From assembly GCA_025617375.2 (NCBI GenBank), contig JAMYGW020000012.1, positions 1,302,001-1,366,000 on the forward strand: DNA of 64,000 bases. Direction: 5' to 3'. Shown here piece by piece: positions 34,358 through 47,722 of the stretch. Made by a program: the position numbers and the translations under genes. Origin of the DNA: Acarospora socialis. Its lineage: Eukaryota; Ascomycota; Lecanoromycetes; Acarosporales; Acarosporaceae. A model generated the notes under the pieces. That model saw only the letters and a program-made list of their open reading frames with translations, searched no databases and was not told the origin of the DNA. Each line of letters starts with the position of its first letter. Position 1 is the stretch's first letter.

Positions 34358-36649
34358 TGTGCTGAATATGATAAAAAGAACAGTTCATTTCAAGTATTAC
34401 TCTCTAAAATCTGAGTCATACAATATTAATGATGTACAGAAATGTATTTTTATACTGAAGAATTTTTGAAATGTTTGTAACAACTGTCACTGATATGATC
34501 ACATGATCAGATGTAATCATAATATGAACATCAAGATCAACAAGATCAAAAAAAAGAAAAAAAAGAAGAAGCAGAAGAAGCAGACAGTTTGAATATGTTC
34601 AGATTGTACAACTCAGATATCAGTCAAATATTCTAAATAAAAAATAGATATGTATTAATACAACAAAATAATAAGCTGTCAAGAAGTACAGTGTTTTAGT
34701 TGCTTTCATTATTCTAATTAGCTCTAGTGTCAGAATCTGAATTATACAAGTAGATCAAGTTGACTGCAGTTAACTTAATTAATTAATTAGTCTGTACAGT
34801 CAATGATGACAACAGTGTATGTTTTTAGCACAAGTATTCTATATATTTCTCAATACAAACACACAAATCATTTCTTGTGATCATCAATTCTCATATAATG
34901 CATCAACAAACTATCATCTGAAGAAACATCAAATTCTGCAGCAGTAAAGTTTTTTGAAATTGTTGATTGATCTTTGAATGATGTATCTTTCTAATATAGA
35001 GATTAATAGAGAATTTTAGAGATAAAATTGTATGATTTATTCAAGATGAGTTGAATAATTAAGTAATGTTCAATTTAATTCTTTGAAAAGACTTCTTTTT
35101 CTGTTCTTTCTTCTTGATCTCTTTTAAATTATATGACTCATTCTTTACAAGAGCAATCAATCACAACTTATATATATGATTTGTTTTGATGCAATAATCT
35201 CTCAATAGAGTCAAGACATTCAAAATCTTCATGACTGCTTTGTTCTCAATATGTTTCAAATCTGTCTTAATATTTCATGCAACTGCAAAACAGAAGAGAT
35301 CATAAGAATATTGTATAACTGAAGAATATTTGATTTCTGAAAGAATGTTGCTTTGTATAAAAGATAATAAATCATCAATAAAATGATTGTTCAACAAAAA
35401 TGTACAGTGTTGTTCTGTACAATATCAAAAGATTTGAGTTAAAAAAAGTTTGTACAAATTGCAATGATGTTAAAATTCAAATCACTATATAATTCAAACT
35501 CTCTCAACTTCTTTTCATCATTAGAAGTTTATGAGAACTTTTGTCATGCAAGAATGATAATTGTGCAATGTTTGAAAGCTTGACTGTTGATGATCACTGA
35601 TGAAGAAGTTATACAATTACTTAAAACTGTTGTGTCAGCATGAGTTCTTTGACTTTTAACAGCATGAGTTGCTTAAAGTACACAGTGATTTGCAACTTAT
35701 CAAGCATCTTCTTCATATCTGAAGAGAAAGTTTCAAGTTGTACAACTGAAAGAAAGAGTATTCAAATCAATGATGACAGAAAAATGAAAATTAATAACAT
35801 TACAATCATGAGAACAGTATTTATATTGAGTGAAGAAGTATTCAGTAAAATACACAACATCTTTAAGAATGCAACATGAATTTCATGATGATGAAGAAAT
35901 CATTTTGTACAATCTGAATTATCTAAAAAGAAAGAAGATTTGCAAGCAAAAGAATTACAATTTCTGAAGATAGACATTCAACATATCTTTTGAGTTAACA
36001 TCAATGAGCATTTCATTCTTAACAAAACTTGCTTTGTCACTGTTTTATACAAAATTCTTACTTAGCTCATGATGTTCATTACATTCAATCAGCTCTCTGT
36101 TTTAATATGCATAATCTTTATAAGATTTAGCAGATTCTATCAGAATTGAATGTATCTTGAAGACAATATATGATTATACAATAGTACATAATTGCTTGTA
36201 CATCTCAACATGATGTCATGAATCATCAACAAGAACATCTTTCACTCTTACATCTTTCAGAACTATGCTCAATGCTTGTAATTATAATGTAAATTACTCA
36301 AGAGTTACAGCAGAAAGATATTCATCAATATCTTTTTAGTCAGTATCTATTGTACAATTAATTGTGATGAAGACTTATCTCAATCATTATATGATGCTCA
36401 TATGATTATCATCACTTCTTCATTCATTCTCAACACATAATTCTCAGTATTGATAATTTCTGAACAATAATATAACATTTATGAACTACTCACTACTGAA
36501 TTTGATCAATTGACTTACTTTTGTACAAGATGAATGTTTTATAATTTCACATAGTCATGAACTTCTCATCAAATAATGAACATATACAGTGTCACTAGTG
36601 TGATGCAGTCTGCAAAACTGATATCATCTTAAAAATCTTACTGCATAAG

Positions 36650-37010
36650 TGTAACATTCTAATCTGAGCTTTCTTGAGTATGTAGAACTAAAAGTTTATG
36701 CTTATTAATATAATAACTGATCTGAAATGATTCTGATCTTTAATTCTTAGATGATTATTTAAGTTAAACATGATCATTTTCATAAGAAGATTGATTCTAC
36801 TATATAGAGTGAGCTTGATGTTTCTGCATTGAGCACTCTTGATGTCTTGATGTCTCAATGTTAAGAGATTAAGTTCTCAGCTTGTCTGCTCATCATTAAG
36901 TTATTGCATTATTATGTGACTACTGTTTAGCAGTTTTCTTCATATACACTTTGAGTGAACTTCTGATCACAGACTCATGAGTTTTTTTCTTTTTAAATAT
37001 AATTATAACA
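36650..37010 (-). repeat. LTR (3' LTR in element orientation)
   Basis: 361 bp, directly repeated at 42,471-42,831; flanked on the outside by the ATAAG duplication. Confidence 0.88.
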
Positions 37011-40000
37011 TCATTTTTTCTTTTCAGATGTTAGTTCTCTAGAATTTATTTAAGCAAGAGTATATAATAACTTCATTGTCAGCAACAATGCTTTCTAAAA
37101 ACTCAAATTACTTAAGAATCACAAAGAAAATTCAACTCAGTGATAGTTTCATTGCATTTTCTTGTGAATTCTGTACTGCTTGCAGTCTTGATTGCTTTGT
37201 TATGACTGATGAAAGATCAAAATGTGATAAGTGTACTTGCTGCAGTCATTTATATGTTGCAGTTTTGTGAAAGTCTCTTAACAGAACTTGTCTTTTTCTC
37301 TGAAAAAAAATAAGTAATGTAAATGCAGTTCTTGATGTCTCTGTCATCAAGATGATGCATTTTTAAAAAACTTTAAATTAAACAAATTGTTGTGTTGCAC
37401 AAAAGATCAACTGTCTTGCTGCTGAACTTAATAGTAATAATGATGAGACTGAGAATGAAGATTCTCAAACAATGTCATAACTTATCAATTCAATATCATC
37501 ATTTTTCTGAGTTAATATCAACTTTCTTTCTCAAAACATTAAAGTGTTCTCACACAGTTCTTAAGATTCTCTTTGAATTCTCAGATATTTTCTGAGATAT
37601 TGTATTCTTTTTATTTGATGAGATAGTGAATTTTTTCATTAATCATTCTCTTTTCTAGAATGTTCTTCACTTTATATTCTTCATTGAGTTTGACAGATGT
37701 TTCAATGATTTGAAGTGATATGAATTGATTGTAGTGCTGTAACATGAATGCATGAAATATTAAGTGTATCTTCATTTTCTTGAGTAAGTCTAGTTTATAG
37801 CTTAATTTCTTAATGTTTCATATAATCTTGAATGATTCAATGCTCTTGTTCTTCAGCTTCTTGCTTTTCTTTTTAATTTGCATGTTATTCATTTTTAAAT
37901 ATATTTTTTCTTCTTTTTCAAATGATTTTGTCTTTGTTGTTCATTCTGTCTGCTGTTCAATTCATTTTGTTAGATCTTGATGCAGTTTCTTCATCTGAGT
38001 GATATTCAAAATCACTTTTTAACTTCATAATTCATGTTCTTTAAAATCTCATTATATCTCTGAATCATAATTATAGTTCATATAGAAAGACATTTCTTCT
38101 GTGATTTCATTTCTTGTGTTATTGTACACAAATTGTGTTGTTGACAATAGTTGTATTCAGTTATCTTGACTTTTGTTAACATAGTGTCTCAAGTACATCT
38201 TCACTGTCTGATTCATTCATTTGCTCTGTTTATCTATCTGTGAGTGATATGTTGTCAACATCTTATACTTTATTTTAAGTTCTGCTGTAAGCATTTCTCA
38301 AAATTTACTTGTAAACAGCTTGTTTCTGTCAGTGATAAATTCTTTTAATAGTTTGTAATTGTTAATCAATTCTTGCAGTATAATATACATCAATATTGAT
38401 GCTGTCACAGTTTCTCTGAATGAAATAAACATTGTGTATTTGATTAATCTGTTCACTATAATCAATATATTATCAAACTTTACTTCTCATGCTGAGTTCT
38501 TTGATGATGATAACTTTGTGATGAAGTTCATGATAACTGACTTTCATGATGTATTTGATGCATTCAGTCATGTTATTTCATCATATTGTCTATTTTAATT
38601 AATCTTATTTCTTCAACATAAATTGCACACAGCAATCATTCTGATGACTTAATTTCTAAAATTACTGACATTGTGTCTTCTTCACACTAAATTCTCAGTG
38701 CATTTAACTTTTAGATGTTCTTCAACTCTACTGTAATAACACATTTTAATGAGTTCTTTATTCATCAAGAGAGCTTGCTTCATCTTGTATGTTGCTGTTA
38801 AGTCTTTAATGAGAATTTCTTTGTTGTCTTTGTTCAGAATTTCAATGTATACTGTTTGTACATCTTCATGATCAGATTGTCTGTTCAAGACATTTGTCTT
38901 GTTATTTTCATTATTTTTCTTGTAATATATCTGAAATTCATAGTCTGCTAATTGCTTCATTCAATGAATCTGTTATTGATTGAGTTGCTTTGTCATTGTG
39001 AAGTTTCTCAGATTCTTGTGATCTGTATAGATCTGAATTGACTTACTTATTTTTGTAAAATAAGATCTTCAATCTTGCAGTGCTTTCACTATTACAAGAA
39101 GTTTCTTGTTATGAACTTCATATCTTTTCTTGAGTTCTGCTAGTTTTCTAAATCAGTATGTTATGAATTTTTGTTGTTCATTCTCAATCTGATACAAACA
39201 TACTTTTACTGTAAAATCTGAAGCATTGATTTTCAGTGTCTTCTTACATGCTGAATTGAGTATTTTTAGATATGTCATTTCACTAAGACTTCTCTTTAAT
39301 ATGTGAAATGCATTCTTCTGTTCTTTATTTCAATGTTATTTTTCACTTTTGTGTGTCAAATGCATCAGTGATTCTGCAATTCTTGCATAACTTAATACAA
39401 ACTTTCAATAATAGTTCATTAATTCTAGAAAGATCTGTACTTTCTTGATTCTTTTCAGCATTAATCAGTTTCTGACTGCTTCTGTCTTCTTTAAATTCTT
39501 TTTAATCTGTTCAGATCAAATTACATAGTTTAGAAACTTAATTTTTTTAATTTTAAATCTGCTTTTTGATCTTTTCATATACAGAACTCTCTCTTTGAAC
39601 TTTGTCAGTATCTTGTGTACATGCTTACAGTACTTCTCAAGGTCTTCTGAGTATATCAGAATATTGTTGAGATATATGATTACAAAATTGTTGAGATATT
39701 CTCTTAATATATTGTTGATCAATCATTGAAAAATGACTGAAACATTCTTCAGTTCAAATGACATAACAGTATATTCATAATGTTTATATTATGTTTAAAA
39801 TGCTGTTTTTCATTCTTCATCTTTTTTCATTCTGACTCAGTAGTAAACATTTTTAAGAATTAAGCTTGTGAATCACTTAGTCTTGTTTAACTGATCTTGC
39901 AATTCTTCTATTAATGATAGAAAATAACTGTCTTAATAAGTTATCTCATTGAGTTGTCTGTAATTAACACATAATTGTTTTCAGTCATTCTTCTTCAGTA

Positions 40001-42470
40001 CAAACAGAATCAGATATTCTGTTAGTGATTTTGATGATTTTATGAATTCTCTCTTGAGATTCTTGTCAAGATAAGTTCTTACTTTCTTGAGTTGATTCTT
40101 ACTCATTGAGTATAATGACATTCACTTAAATTGCTTTTCATTCAACAGCAGTATCTCATGATCTCATAACTTATATTTTAATAAACTCATCTCTGATTGT
40201 TCAGAAATCTTGTATGCATCTTTAACTGTGCATATTTCTTTTGTAATTCAATCAATTCTAGAATTCTTTTCACACAATCAAGATATTCTTAGCATTGCAT
40301 CATATCTGATTGATTTCATAATGTTGAATGTTATTTCTTGTGAGTTTTCAAGAATTGAGACTTTCACACAGATTTCTTTGTCAATTCTTTCAATAATTTT
40401 GTTTGTCATTTGTATGTTGAATGAACAGCACACTCATTGTGTCACTAATTTTAACATGTTGACTACTCATTGACTCATGATGTTACTGTCTGCTTCAAAA
40501 TTCACTAATATATTAATTTGATGTTCATTGATCAGAATTTTAATTCATATTCAATGATTATTGTTTTGTCTTTGAGACACTGCTAGCTTCTTATTCTCTA
40601 GTTTCATTGAGAAAGCTTTTTATTTTTTGACTCATTTAATTGTTCAACTCATCTTCAAAGCTCTTAAAATCATCTTGATTCTCTTCTGATCATAAAATTT
40701 GCATACTTTAAACTGTACTGCTCAATGTGTCTTTTCAGATGTAGTCAGAGTTCATACTGATTGTACTTCATCTGCAACTGACTCTCAAAGACTTTTATTC
40801 TTTGCAGAAATTCAAATAATATATATTCTTCACTGAAGATTCATCTGTCTTCATTCTGCATGATATATCTCTCAGATAAGCATATTTCAATCTTGTAACT
40901 CTTTGTTTTTCATACAAAAAGTTCTGACATTGATTCTCTTATGACTGTTCATATATCTTTTATTAGATCATCAAATTCTTTACATGTCTCTGCTTTCTGA
41001 TTTTAAGCTTTTTGCTTTTTCTTTCACATCATCTTGCAGTTTAATGTTATTTCTCTCTGAACACTTAGATCTTTTTTGACTTTTGTTCAGTACTTTCTCA
41101 AGAATTCTGTCTCAGCATTGTTTGAACTTTCTCTTGTGAGTGTATTACTATTGAGAAATATTCATGATTCATCAATCTAAAATTCATGATTATCAATCTC
41201 TTCAATATCATCTTCAAGAACATTATCTTTTTTCTCAGCATCAAGAGCTCTTTTCTTGATAAGAATAGCTAATTTTTTTTTGTAGATTGATTAATTCATC
41301 ACATTATATCTGTTTCTCATGTCTTTGCATGATTTCTGAAAGTATTATTTAACTTTATCTTTTGCACTTCTGTGTACTCTGCACATGTTATTGTAACAGA
41401 CTGTTCAGTTAAGAGTGTCATGTACTATGTATGTATTCTTCTTGACTGTCACTGCAATATTTTTTCTTTTTATTTGAGATTTATTGCATTCTCAGACAAG
41501 ATGTTCAGATTTTTCACAGTTATAATATATTCACATTTTATTTTGCAGTGTCATCTAAAACTTAGTGAATCACTCTGTCTGATGTTCAGACTTTATTCAT
41601 TTAGTTTTTTATGATTTCTGATGACACTTCTTGATTATATTGAGATTTATAAAGTTCATTTCTCTATGTTTTATTAATAAAACATATCACTTTATTCACA
41701 GTCAGAAGCTTTCTTCTTGACCTTTTATCATAGATGACATTCAATATTTCTTTCATTTCATCTGTCATTCTCACTGACAACTATTGATGTTGATACTTAA
41801 ATTAATCATTTTCTAAAGATTGTCTGATTGTTCTGCTCAGACTATTTTATCTTTAATGAACTTTTTTAATTCACAGTAGTACTGATAAATGAGTACTTTG
41901 TTGTTTTATCTGATAAGTGTCACTAATTACTAAAACTTGATGATATATACTGCTGCTGATTCACTTTATCATAAAGTGTGAACTCATTTCTCTGCTGCTC
42001 TCTCTTCATTGATTACTTCAAAGACTTTTCTTAGTTCTTTCTTAAATCATCTGTAGTCATTGAACATAGACTTCACATTAATGTTGCATTCTTTGTACTT
42101 CTTTTCTAAAAACTTGTGCAGCTTAAAATTGACTCAATTGAAGACTGTATTCACAAGATAGATTATTGCAAACAGTGTCTTTTCTTGATTGATTTAAAAC
42201 TTCAGTTGATTAAATTCAATATACAGATTGAGCTTAGTCACAAAGACTCACAGCTTTTCTCATTCTTCATCAAAGATATCTGATATCTGTATCTTAAATG
42301 CACTCAGAAATAATTGTATAGCTTGAACTGACATCATCATTAATTGTGTTATCATTCTATCTGAAGTAAATAATAGAGATGAGTTTGTCTGAACTTGTTT
42401 CAAGAACAAGATTGAGACATTCTTCTGTGTGTCAAACATCATACTTATTATATCATAAGAGTATTCAAAG

Positions 42471-42831
42471 TGTAACATTCTAATCTGAACTTTCTCAGAT
42501 ATGTAAAGTTAAAAGTTTATGCTTATTAATATAATAACTGATCTGAAACAGTTCTGATCTTTAACTTTTAGATGATTATTTAAGTTGAACATGATTATTC
42601 TCATAAGAAAATCAATTCTACTATATAGAGTGAGCTCAACATTCTTATGTTGAACACTCTTGATGTCTCAATGTCTTAACATTAAAAAATCAAGCTCTCA
42701 GCTTATCTGCTCATCATTGAGCTGTTGTGTTATTATATGACTGCTGTTTAGCAGTTTTCTTCATATATACTTTGAGTGAACTTCTGATCACAAACTTACA
42801 AGTTTTTTTCTCTTCAGATATGATTGTAACA
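42471..42831 (-). repeat. LTR (5' LTR in element orientation)
   Basis: 361 bp, directly repeated at 36,650-37,010; followed by the ATAAG duplication. Confidence 0.88.
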
Positions 42832-43954
42832 ATAAGATTTCTGAAAAATGTCTGTACAAGTTTCTTAGTAAATTATACAAAGCAATATCAACATAGAAAT
42901 AACTTACTCATCATCAAAACAGTTGACTTTTGATTAACTAACTTTATCAAGCTTCAATTCATTGATTTACAGTGTTGATATCAAAGAAATAAATCTTTAA
43001 CAGTTGTATATGTTCATTTGCAGTCATACAACTCAGTGCATGATGAACTTCTGCACATAATAATGTTTTTTTGTTTTGATTAGAGTGTAAAATTTGAGAA
43101 TGTGCTTTCAGATTGTGAACAACATTCAGATACTGACAGAGTACACTAATTGTTATATGATTTGATACATCAACATAAATTCATAATAAGTATCTGAAAT
43201 AGACATCAATTTCAGCATAGATCTCAATGTCTTAACAAAACAGTTTGTCATGATCATCAATAAATTATAGATAATTGAGTCTCAGCACAATATATTCTTC
43301 ACACTGACATTGAAGATTTTTTGTACAACAAATGTGATCTTAAGAATTCAAATATTTAATTATATCAAACAAACAATCTCTAATACAGCATGTCAAAAAG
43401 TGATTAGAAATAAAATCAGAATGACATATTGACAGATGTTGAATTCTTTTGTATAAAAGTGAATATGAAGCAATTCTCATTTATATTTATCAATGACATC
43501 AGTATTCAACTCTTTTAACACAAGCTGTGTCATCTCTTCTTTTATTTCTTCAATATTAAACAGAGAATGTTGATGAATCATTTTCATCTCTTTTTGTAAT
43601 TATACAATTTTATACAATTCAATTTCATGTTCTTTCTTCTGCAATATATGTAGTATTTGAACATTATTGAGATATGCTTCATAAAACAAAGCAATAATCT
43701 TAATTTGTAGTTCAGAAGTGTTAATGATTTTGATTTTCTTTGAGATTTATCATTCTTGCAATTTTTACTCAATCATACAATAACTGAAAGTGATGTTCAA
43801 CTCATCTTGAAGTTTTCTGCTAATATCTTGACTGAAGTGATTTTCTCAAAACAACTATATAACATAGTCTTTGCAGAAGTCAAGATTCACAGCTTGTGCT
43901 GACATTATAAACAATGAATTCTATTTGTATGATTTAGAAATTAAAATTTGTGTA

Positions 43955-44030
43955 ATTGTGACTGTGTATATTATTACATAAGCAAGAAAATTGAAACTTG
44001 TGTATATTTTCACATAAGCAAGAAAATTGA
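43955..44030 (+). repeat. Short tandem duplication inside the long-TIR element
   Basis: Two ~36-bp units each containing CTTGTGTATAT/CTGTGTATAT followed by ACATAAGCAAGAAAATTGA. Probably a local duplication inside transposon sequence. Confidence 0.6.
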
Positions 44031-44989
44031 TTTTCTTTCTATAATATCAATGAACTACAGTATTGTACAAATTGAATACAGTTATATTAATTATAGATTT
44101 AATCTACTGACTTACTTAACTTCATCATTGATATGACTATTAGTTCTGAGCACTGTAAAGAAGTACAAGTCTTGTTTAGATGTCATAACAACTCATATAA
44201 TTAAATGAGAAGTAAAGAACAGAAATCAACAAGAAGATTAAAAAAATTTGTATGTATTCATCACAACACAATAGCATTTTTTGATGATGATTCATCTTCA
44301 TGCTCAACAGACTCAGAATTTAAACTCAAGCAATGCTCTTTAACTATCACAATATCATCATCATTTTCATCAACAACATTTTCATTGTTGTTTTGTACAA
44401 AGCAGTAAGCTGTATGATCACATTATTTGCAGTTTTCATATGTCTCATCAAAATATTCTGCAATGCAACAACATTTTGAAAAGAGTCTTAAAACTGACAT
44501 ATACTGTGTGCATATTTGTTTAACTCTTTCATGAGACTGAATAAGAATGTCATTAATGTATGAAGAACAATGTGTTGAAATCTGCTGTGAAGTAATTACA
44601 TTTCATATAAACTTCACAAATTGTTCAGAAAAAGTCAGAAGTCTTTTACTCTGTGAACTGTGAACAAAGAGAATGAGTTGTTGTTGTTTTACTTAAAGAA
44701 TAAGATTTTGCTGAACAGCAGCAACAGTAATGACTGCATTGTATATGATAAAAATTCTATATTGTATAATCTGTTAACATCACTGTATCAAAACTATTTC
44801 TGTGTACTTACATGATGATTATGATTGAGACTGTGATAGTAACAAATCTGAAAGTGAGAATAAAAATAAAGTTAAATAAAAAGCAGAGTATCAGTTGTAC
44901 AAAGAACTTCATTATTATTCACTTAATAAAACTGTACAGCTTGTAGAATCTATGAATTAACTCAACAATCTACTATAATTTAAAAAATT

Positions 44990-45481
44990 ACATTTCTTCT
45001 TGTTCTCTTTCTCACTAAAAAGATGTCAGTAATGTTTAATGTAGTATATTGCTGTAAATTGTATGAATCAGAACTATATAATAACAGCTTCAATATAAAA
45101 AGTCTGTTGCAGTATTAAGATTATTATCTGATTCTTTTTCAATCATAATTCTATTTTCTTTTCATCTTTTCACTTCTTCAGAATCTGTGTCTGAATGATG
45201 TCAAATTAAAATTTACTGTCATATATCTTTGTATGATCAGTTTCTCAGATCAGTCTCTATATTGAGAAGTATTTACTTTGTTGTTCTGTATCTACACTAT
45301 ATCATTGATTACTGAGATAGAAGTGAACATTTTTGTAGATGATTGATTTGTTCATACAATGATGATGATGTTGATTACTTACTTACAGATCATCATTTCT
45401 CTACTACAATCTATGTCTATGTGTTCGCAAAAATTTGAAAAAAATTTGATGTGTCGGTAACCTAGTTATCGTCCACCGTAG
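44990..45481 (-). repeat. Right terminal inverted repeat
   Basis: Inverted copy of the left arm; shared landmarks include ACACATAG(T/A)CATAGATTG, CAGACACAGATTCTGAAG and ACAGCAATATAC in reverse orientation. Homology stops near 44,990. Confidence 0.85.
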
Positions 45482-45769
45482 TGCACGGCCACATGTGGCT
45501 CAAAAGTTTTGATGCTGCGCGTTCCCACAGGCACTCGTATCCTCCACGCACGCAACTGACGAATCATAGTACGAAGTTGAAGAGGCAATTCCATTCTGTG
45601 CTATTGAATCTTCTATACGACCATTCTCTCCTGTGTCTTTTTGGTAGGCATGTCAAAGCCAAGCACAAGACTTTCAGGGTATATTGATCGGCCATAGGCT
45701 TGATCTATCTTACCTTCTCCTACACAGACCCTGACTTGAAAAGCTCAACAGCCGTGAGTCGATTACATT

Positions 45770-46701
45770 ATGGACATGCCCGTAAATGTCCCTGTGGATG
45801 ATCCCAATGCGGACACGGAATGGCATGTGAACTGAAATCTTCCACTGCAGCCACTGACTGGTATTTAGGAACGACATCCTGCGTAAGCATGGGGTAATCC
45901 CTGAGAAGCCTCCATCTCCTACGCCCGTGATTGAGGAAGCAATTCTCGAAGGGCGACGACTTGCACACGAGAACAGATTGGAAGGGAAAGACCTCAGTGA
46001 GCTAGACGAGCTGGAAGACGAAGAGGACGAGGAGTTCCTGGACAAGTATCGGTAGGCTACCACCTGATCTGTCACAAAGGTCACACGCCGACTCACTCAA
46101 TCGACGACTGATATCATAATGTGGTCTTAGCCAACAGCGCTTGGCCGAGCTTTCCACGATCTCCGCCGCATCTACATACAACCAAGTCTACCACCTTCAG
46201 AAACCCGACTATTCCCGGGACGTGACCGAGGCCTCGCATAAGAGCTTCGTACTGGTACATCTTACCTCATCTCTCGGCTCGAACGTCGAGTCCAGAGTCC
46301 TAACCGAGCTATGGCGAGGTCTTGCACGTACATATGGGGACATTAAGTTCTGCGAGATACGGGCGGACATGTGCATAGAAGGGTACCCGGAGAAAAACAC
46401 ACCGACAATACTCATATACAAAGACGGTGACATTAGAAGACAAGTCGTTACCTTGAGGGAAGTTAGGAGTCAAAACACCACTGCAGAAGGTATGCGTTCT
46501 CTCGAGGGCTGTGAACCAAGGCTTTTGCGTTGACAGCAATCTGCAGATATCGAGAGGATTCTCGTAGACCTCGGTGCGATCAAGCCAAATGATCACCGTC
46601 TCCGACGCCGGAATCGCGACGAGAACGAATCAAGTATCAGCAAGACACATAATGGAGTCCTAGCCGATAACGACCTTGACGACGACGACGACTGGGACTG
46701 A
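45770..46701 (+). CDS. plp2: Phosducin-like protein, PLP2/PDCL3 type
   Basis: Thioredoxin-fold co-chaperone of the CCT chaperonin (yeast Plp2 assists actin/tubulin folding). Exons 45770-45822, 45869-46051, 46131-46489, 46547-46701 give 249 residues. Seen: N-terminal EWNDILRKHGVIPEK (family signature, split by the first intron), acidic LDELEDEEDEEFLDKYR, then RQQRLAEL, and the thioredoxin-like core with KSFVLVHLTSS, FCEIRADMCIEGYPEKNTPT and ILIYKDGDI. The tail is acidic, ending DDDDWD. Intron 45823-45868 (46 bp) has a GC donor (TG|GCATGT) and an AG acceptor; the GT four bases on would break the conserved frame. The start is 288 bp from the transposon edge, facing away from SEC21. Confidence 0.93.
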
Positions 46702-47722
46702 ATCCGACATCTCGAGGACAGAACAGTCAAGCAACGCATATCAGCTATCCACAAGCACGACAACACGCTTCCAAAATGCGAACCGTGCGCCACATGTCGT
46801 TGCCGTGGGTTCAACAATTATCGCCCATGTGCGACCCCTACGCAGCACAACGTACCTACCATCACCCCTTAAACCAGCCACAAAGCCCCACGACCATGCG
46901 CGCGAAAGATTACGGCTCTATTCATTCTTCACCCTCCCATCGAAAGCCATCCGAGCTCATCACTGCAGTGCATCATCTTGTAGCAACGACGTTGCACAAC
47001 CCTGCATGATCGCCGCTTAGACGAGACTCGGCATGGCAATCAAACGTGACACATACTGTACTTCCACCTAAGGTACGTATACATATCTCTGGCGACAAAA
47101 CACCGTGCTCGCGTCTTCGTCGGTTGCACATGCACACAAAATGAAGGTAGGTAGTCGACATCCTCGCTACATTAGGGCTCTGTTGAGAAGGCTGGGCTAT
47201 TTTCGGAGTTTGAATTCAGCCGACTTGAGGTTTGGGCGCTGCAGGGTTGCGTTAGGCCCCAGATGGATGGATTTGTTTTCGCGTCACGTCGTTCGTGTGT
47301 CGCTACGCAGCTACGTAGACGGCCGTCCTTGCGTGCAGTTGGTAGGGACTTGGTGGCGTGATTAAACAGGGCGAAGTGAACAAATAATGAGGACATGCGA
47401 AGGATAATGAGATAGCATCGAACCCAATCCCGACTGCTGTATTGCTCGATATGCCTAGCAAGCAGAGACAGTTCTGCCATTGTGAACCTGATCTGAATTA
47501 CGATATTACTAATATCGACGCCCTGCTTCGAACGCCGTGACGAGCGCAGGTATATTCCCCCATATCCATCCGGGCCTCCACAATCCAACAATATGTAAGA
47601 CGTAGCCCTGAACCCATACCACGCTCCACGCACTCGTCCAAACTCCCACTGATTTCCCAGCCCAGAAAGACTCCCATACCAACCAACAACAACCCTTCAC
47701 CCTCATCCTGTTTCATCCCCTC
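46702..47722. other. Convergent intergenic region
   Basis: About 1 kb between the stops of plp2 and the bZIP gene. Several open frames occur but none has protein-like features. Nothing else recognised. Confidence 0.5.

Larger units (their letters stand above)
36650..42831 (-). mobile_element. Ty3/Gypsy LTR retrotransposon, fossil
   Basis: A structurally complete but badly broken LTR element nested in the long-TIR transposon. Two direct LTRs of 361 bp each (36,650-37,010 and 42,471-42,831), beginning TGTAACATTC on the plus strand, and a 5-bp target duplication ATAAG at 36,645-36,649 and 42,832-42,836. Recognisable parts on the minus strand, in Ty3/Gypsy order: a gag-side region near 42.3 kb, reverse transcriptase near 39.5-39.7 kb, RNase H near 38.9 kb, with an integrase region expected beyond. 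It carries a very large number of breaks and cannot code. LTR differences appear to be all transitions, so they reflect repeat-induced mutation and give no clock age; it is younger than the element it interrupts. Confidence 0.88.
33842..45481. mobile_element. Long-TIR DNA transposon remnant, AT-rich and mutated, with nested LTR element
   Basis: An 11.6-kb AT-rich block whose ends are inverted copies: left 33,842 to about 34,357, right about 44,990 to 45,481, starting CTACGGTGGACGATAAC. Flanking both ends is TGCA (or GTGCAC, 33,837-33,842 and 45,481-45,486), a palindrome, so the target duplication cannot be fixed exactly. Removing the nested LTR element leaves about 5.45 kb. No transposase could be assigned; protein-like scraps on the minus strand (about 35.05-35.40 kb; LTLLNYKLRLLLCF near 43.7 kb) belong to no family I know. 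The TIR length suggests a Mutator-like or other long-TIR class II element, unproven. Outside the outermost 60-80 bp, CC, GG and CG are nearly absent, a repeat-induced mutation mark. Confidence 0.8.

Noticed and set aside
33842-45481. AT-rich block as centromere or mitochondrial insertion
   Set aside because: Paired TIRs, nested LTRs and a target duplication show it is a transposon stack.
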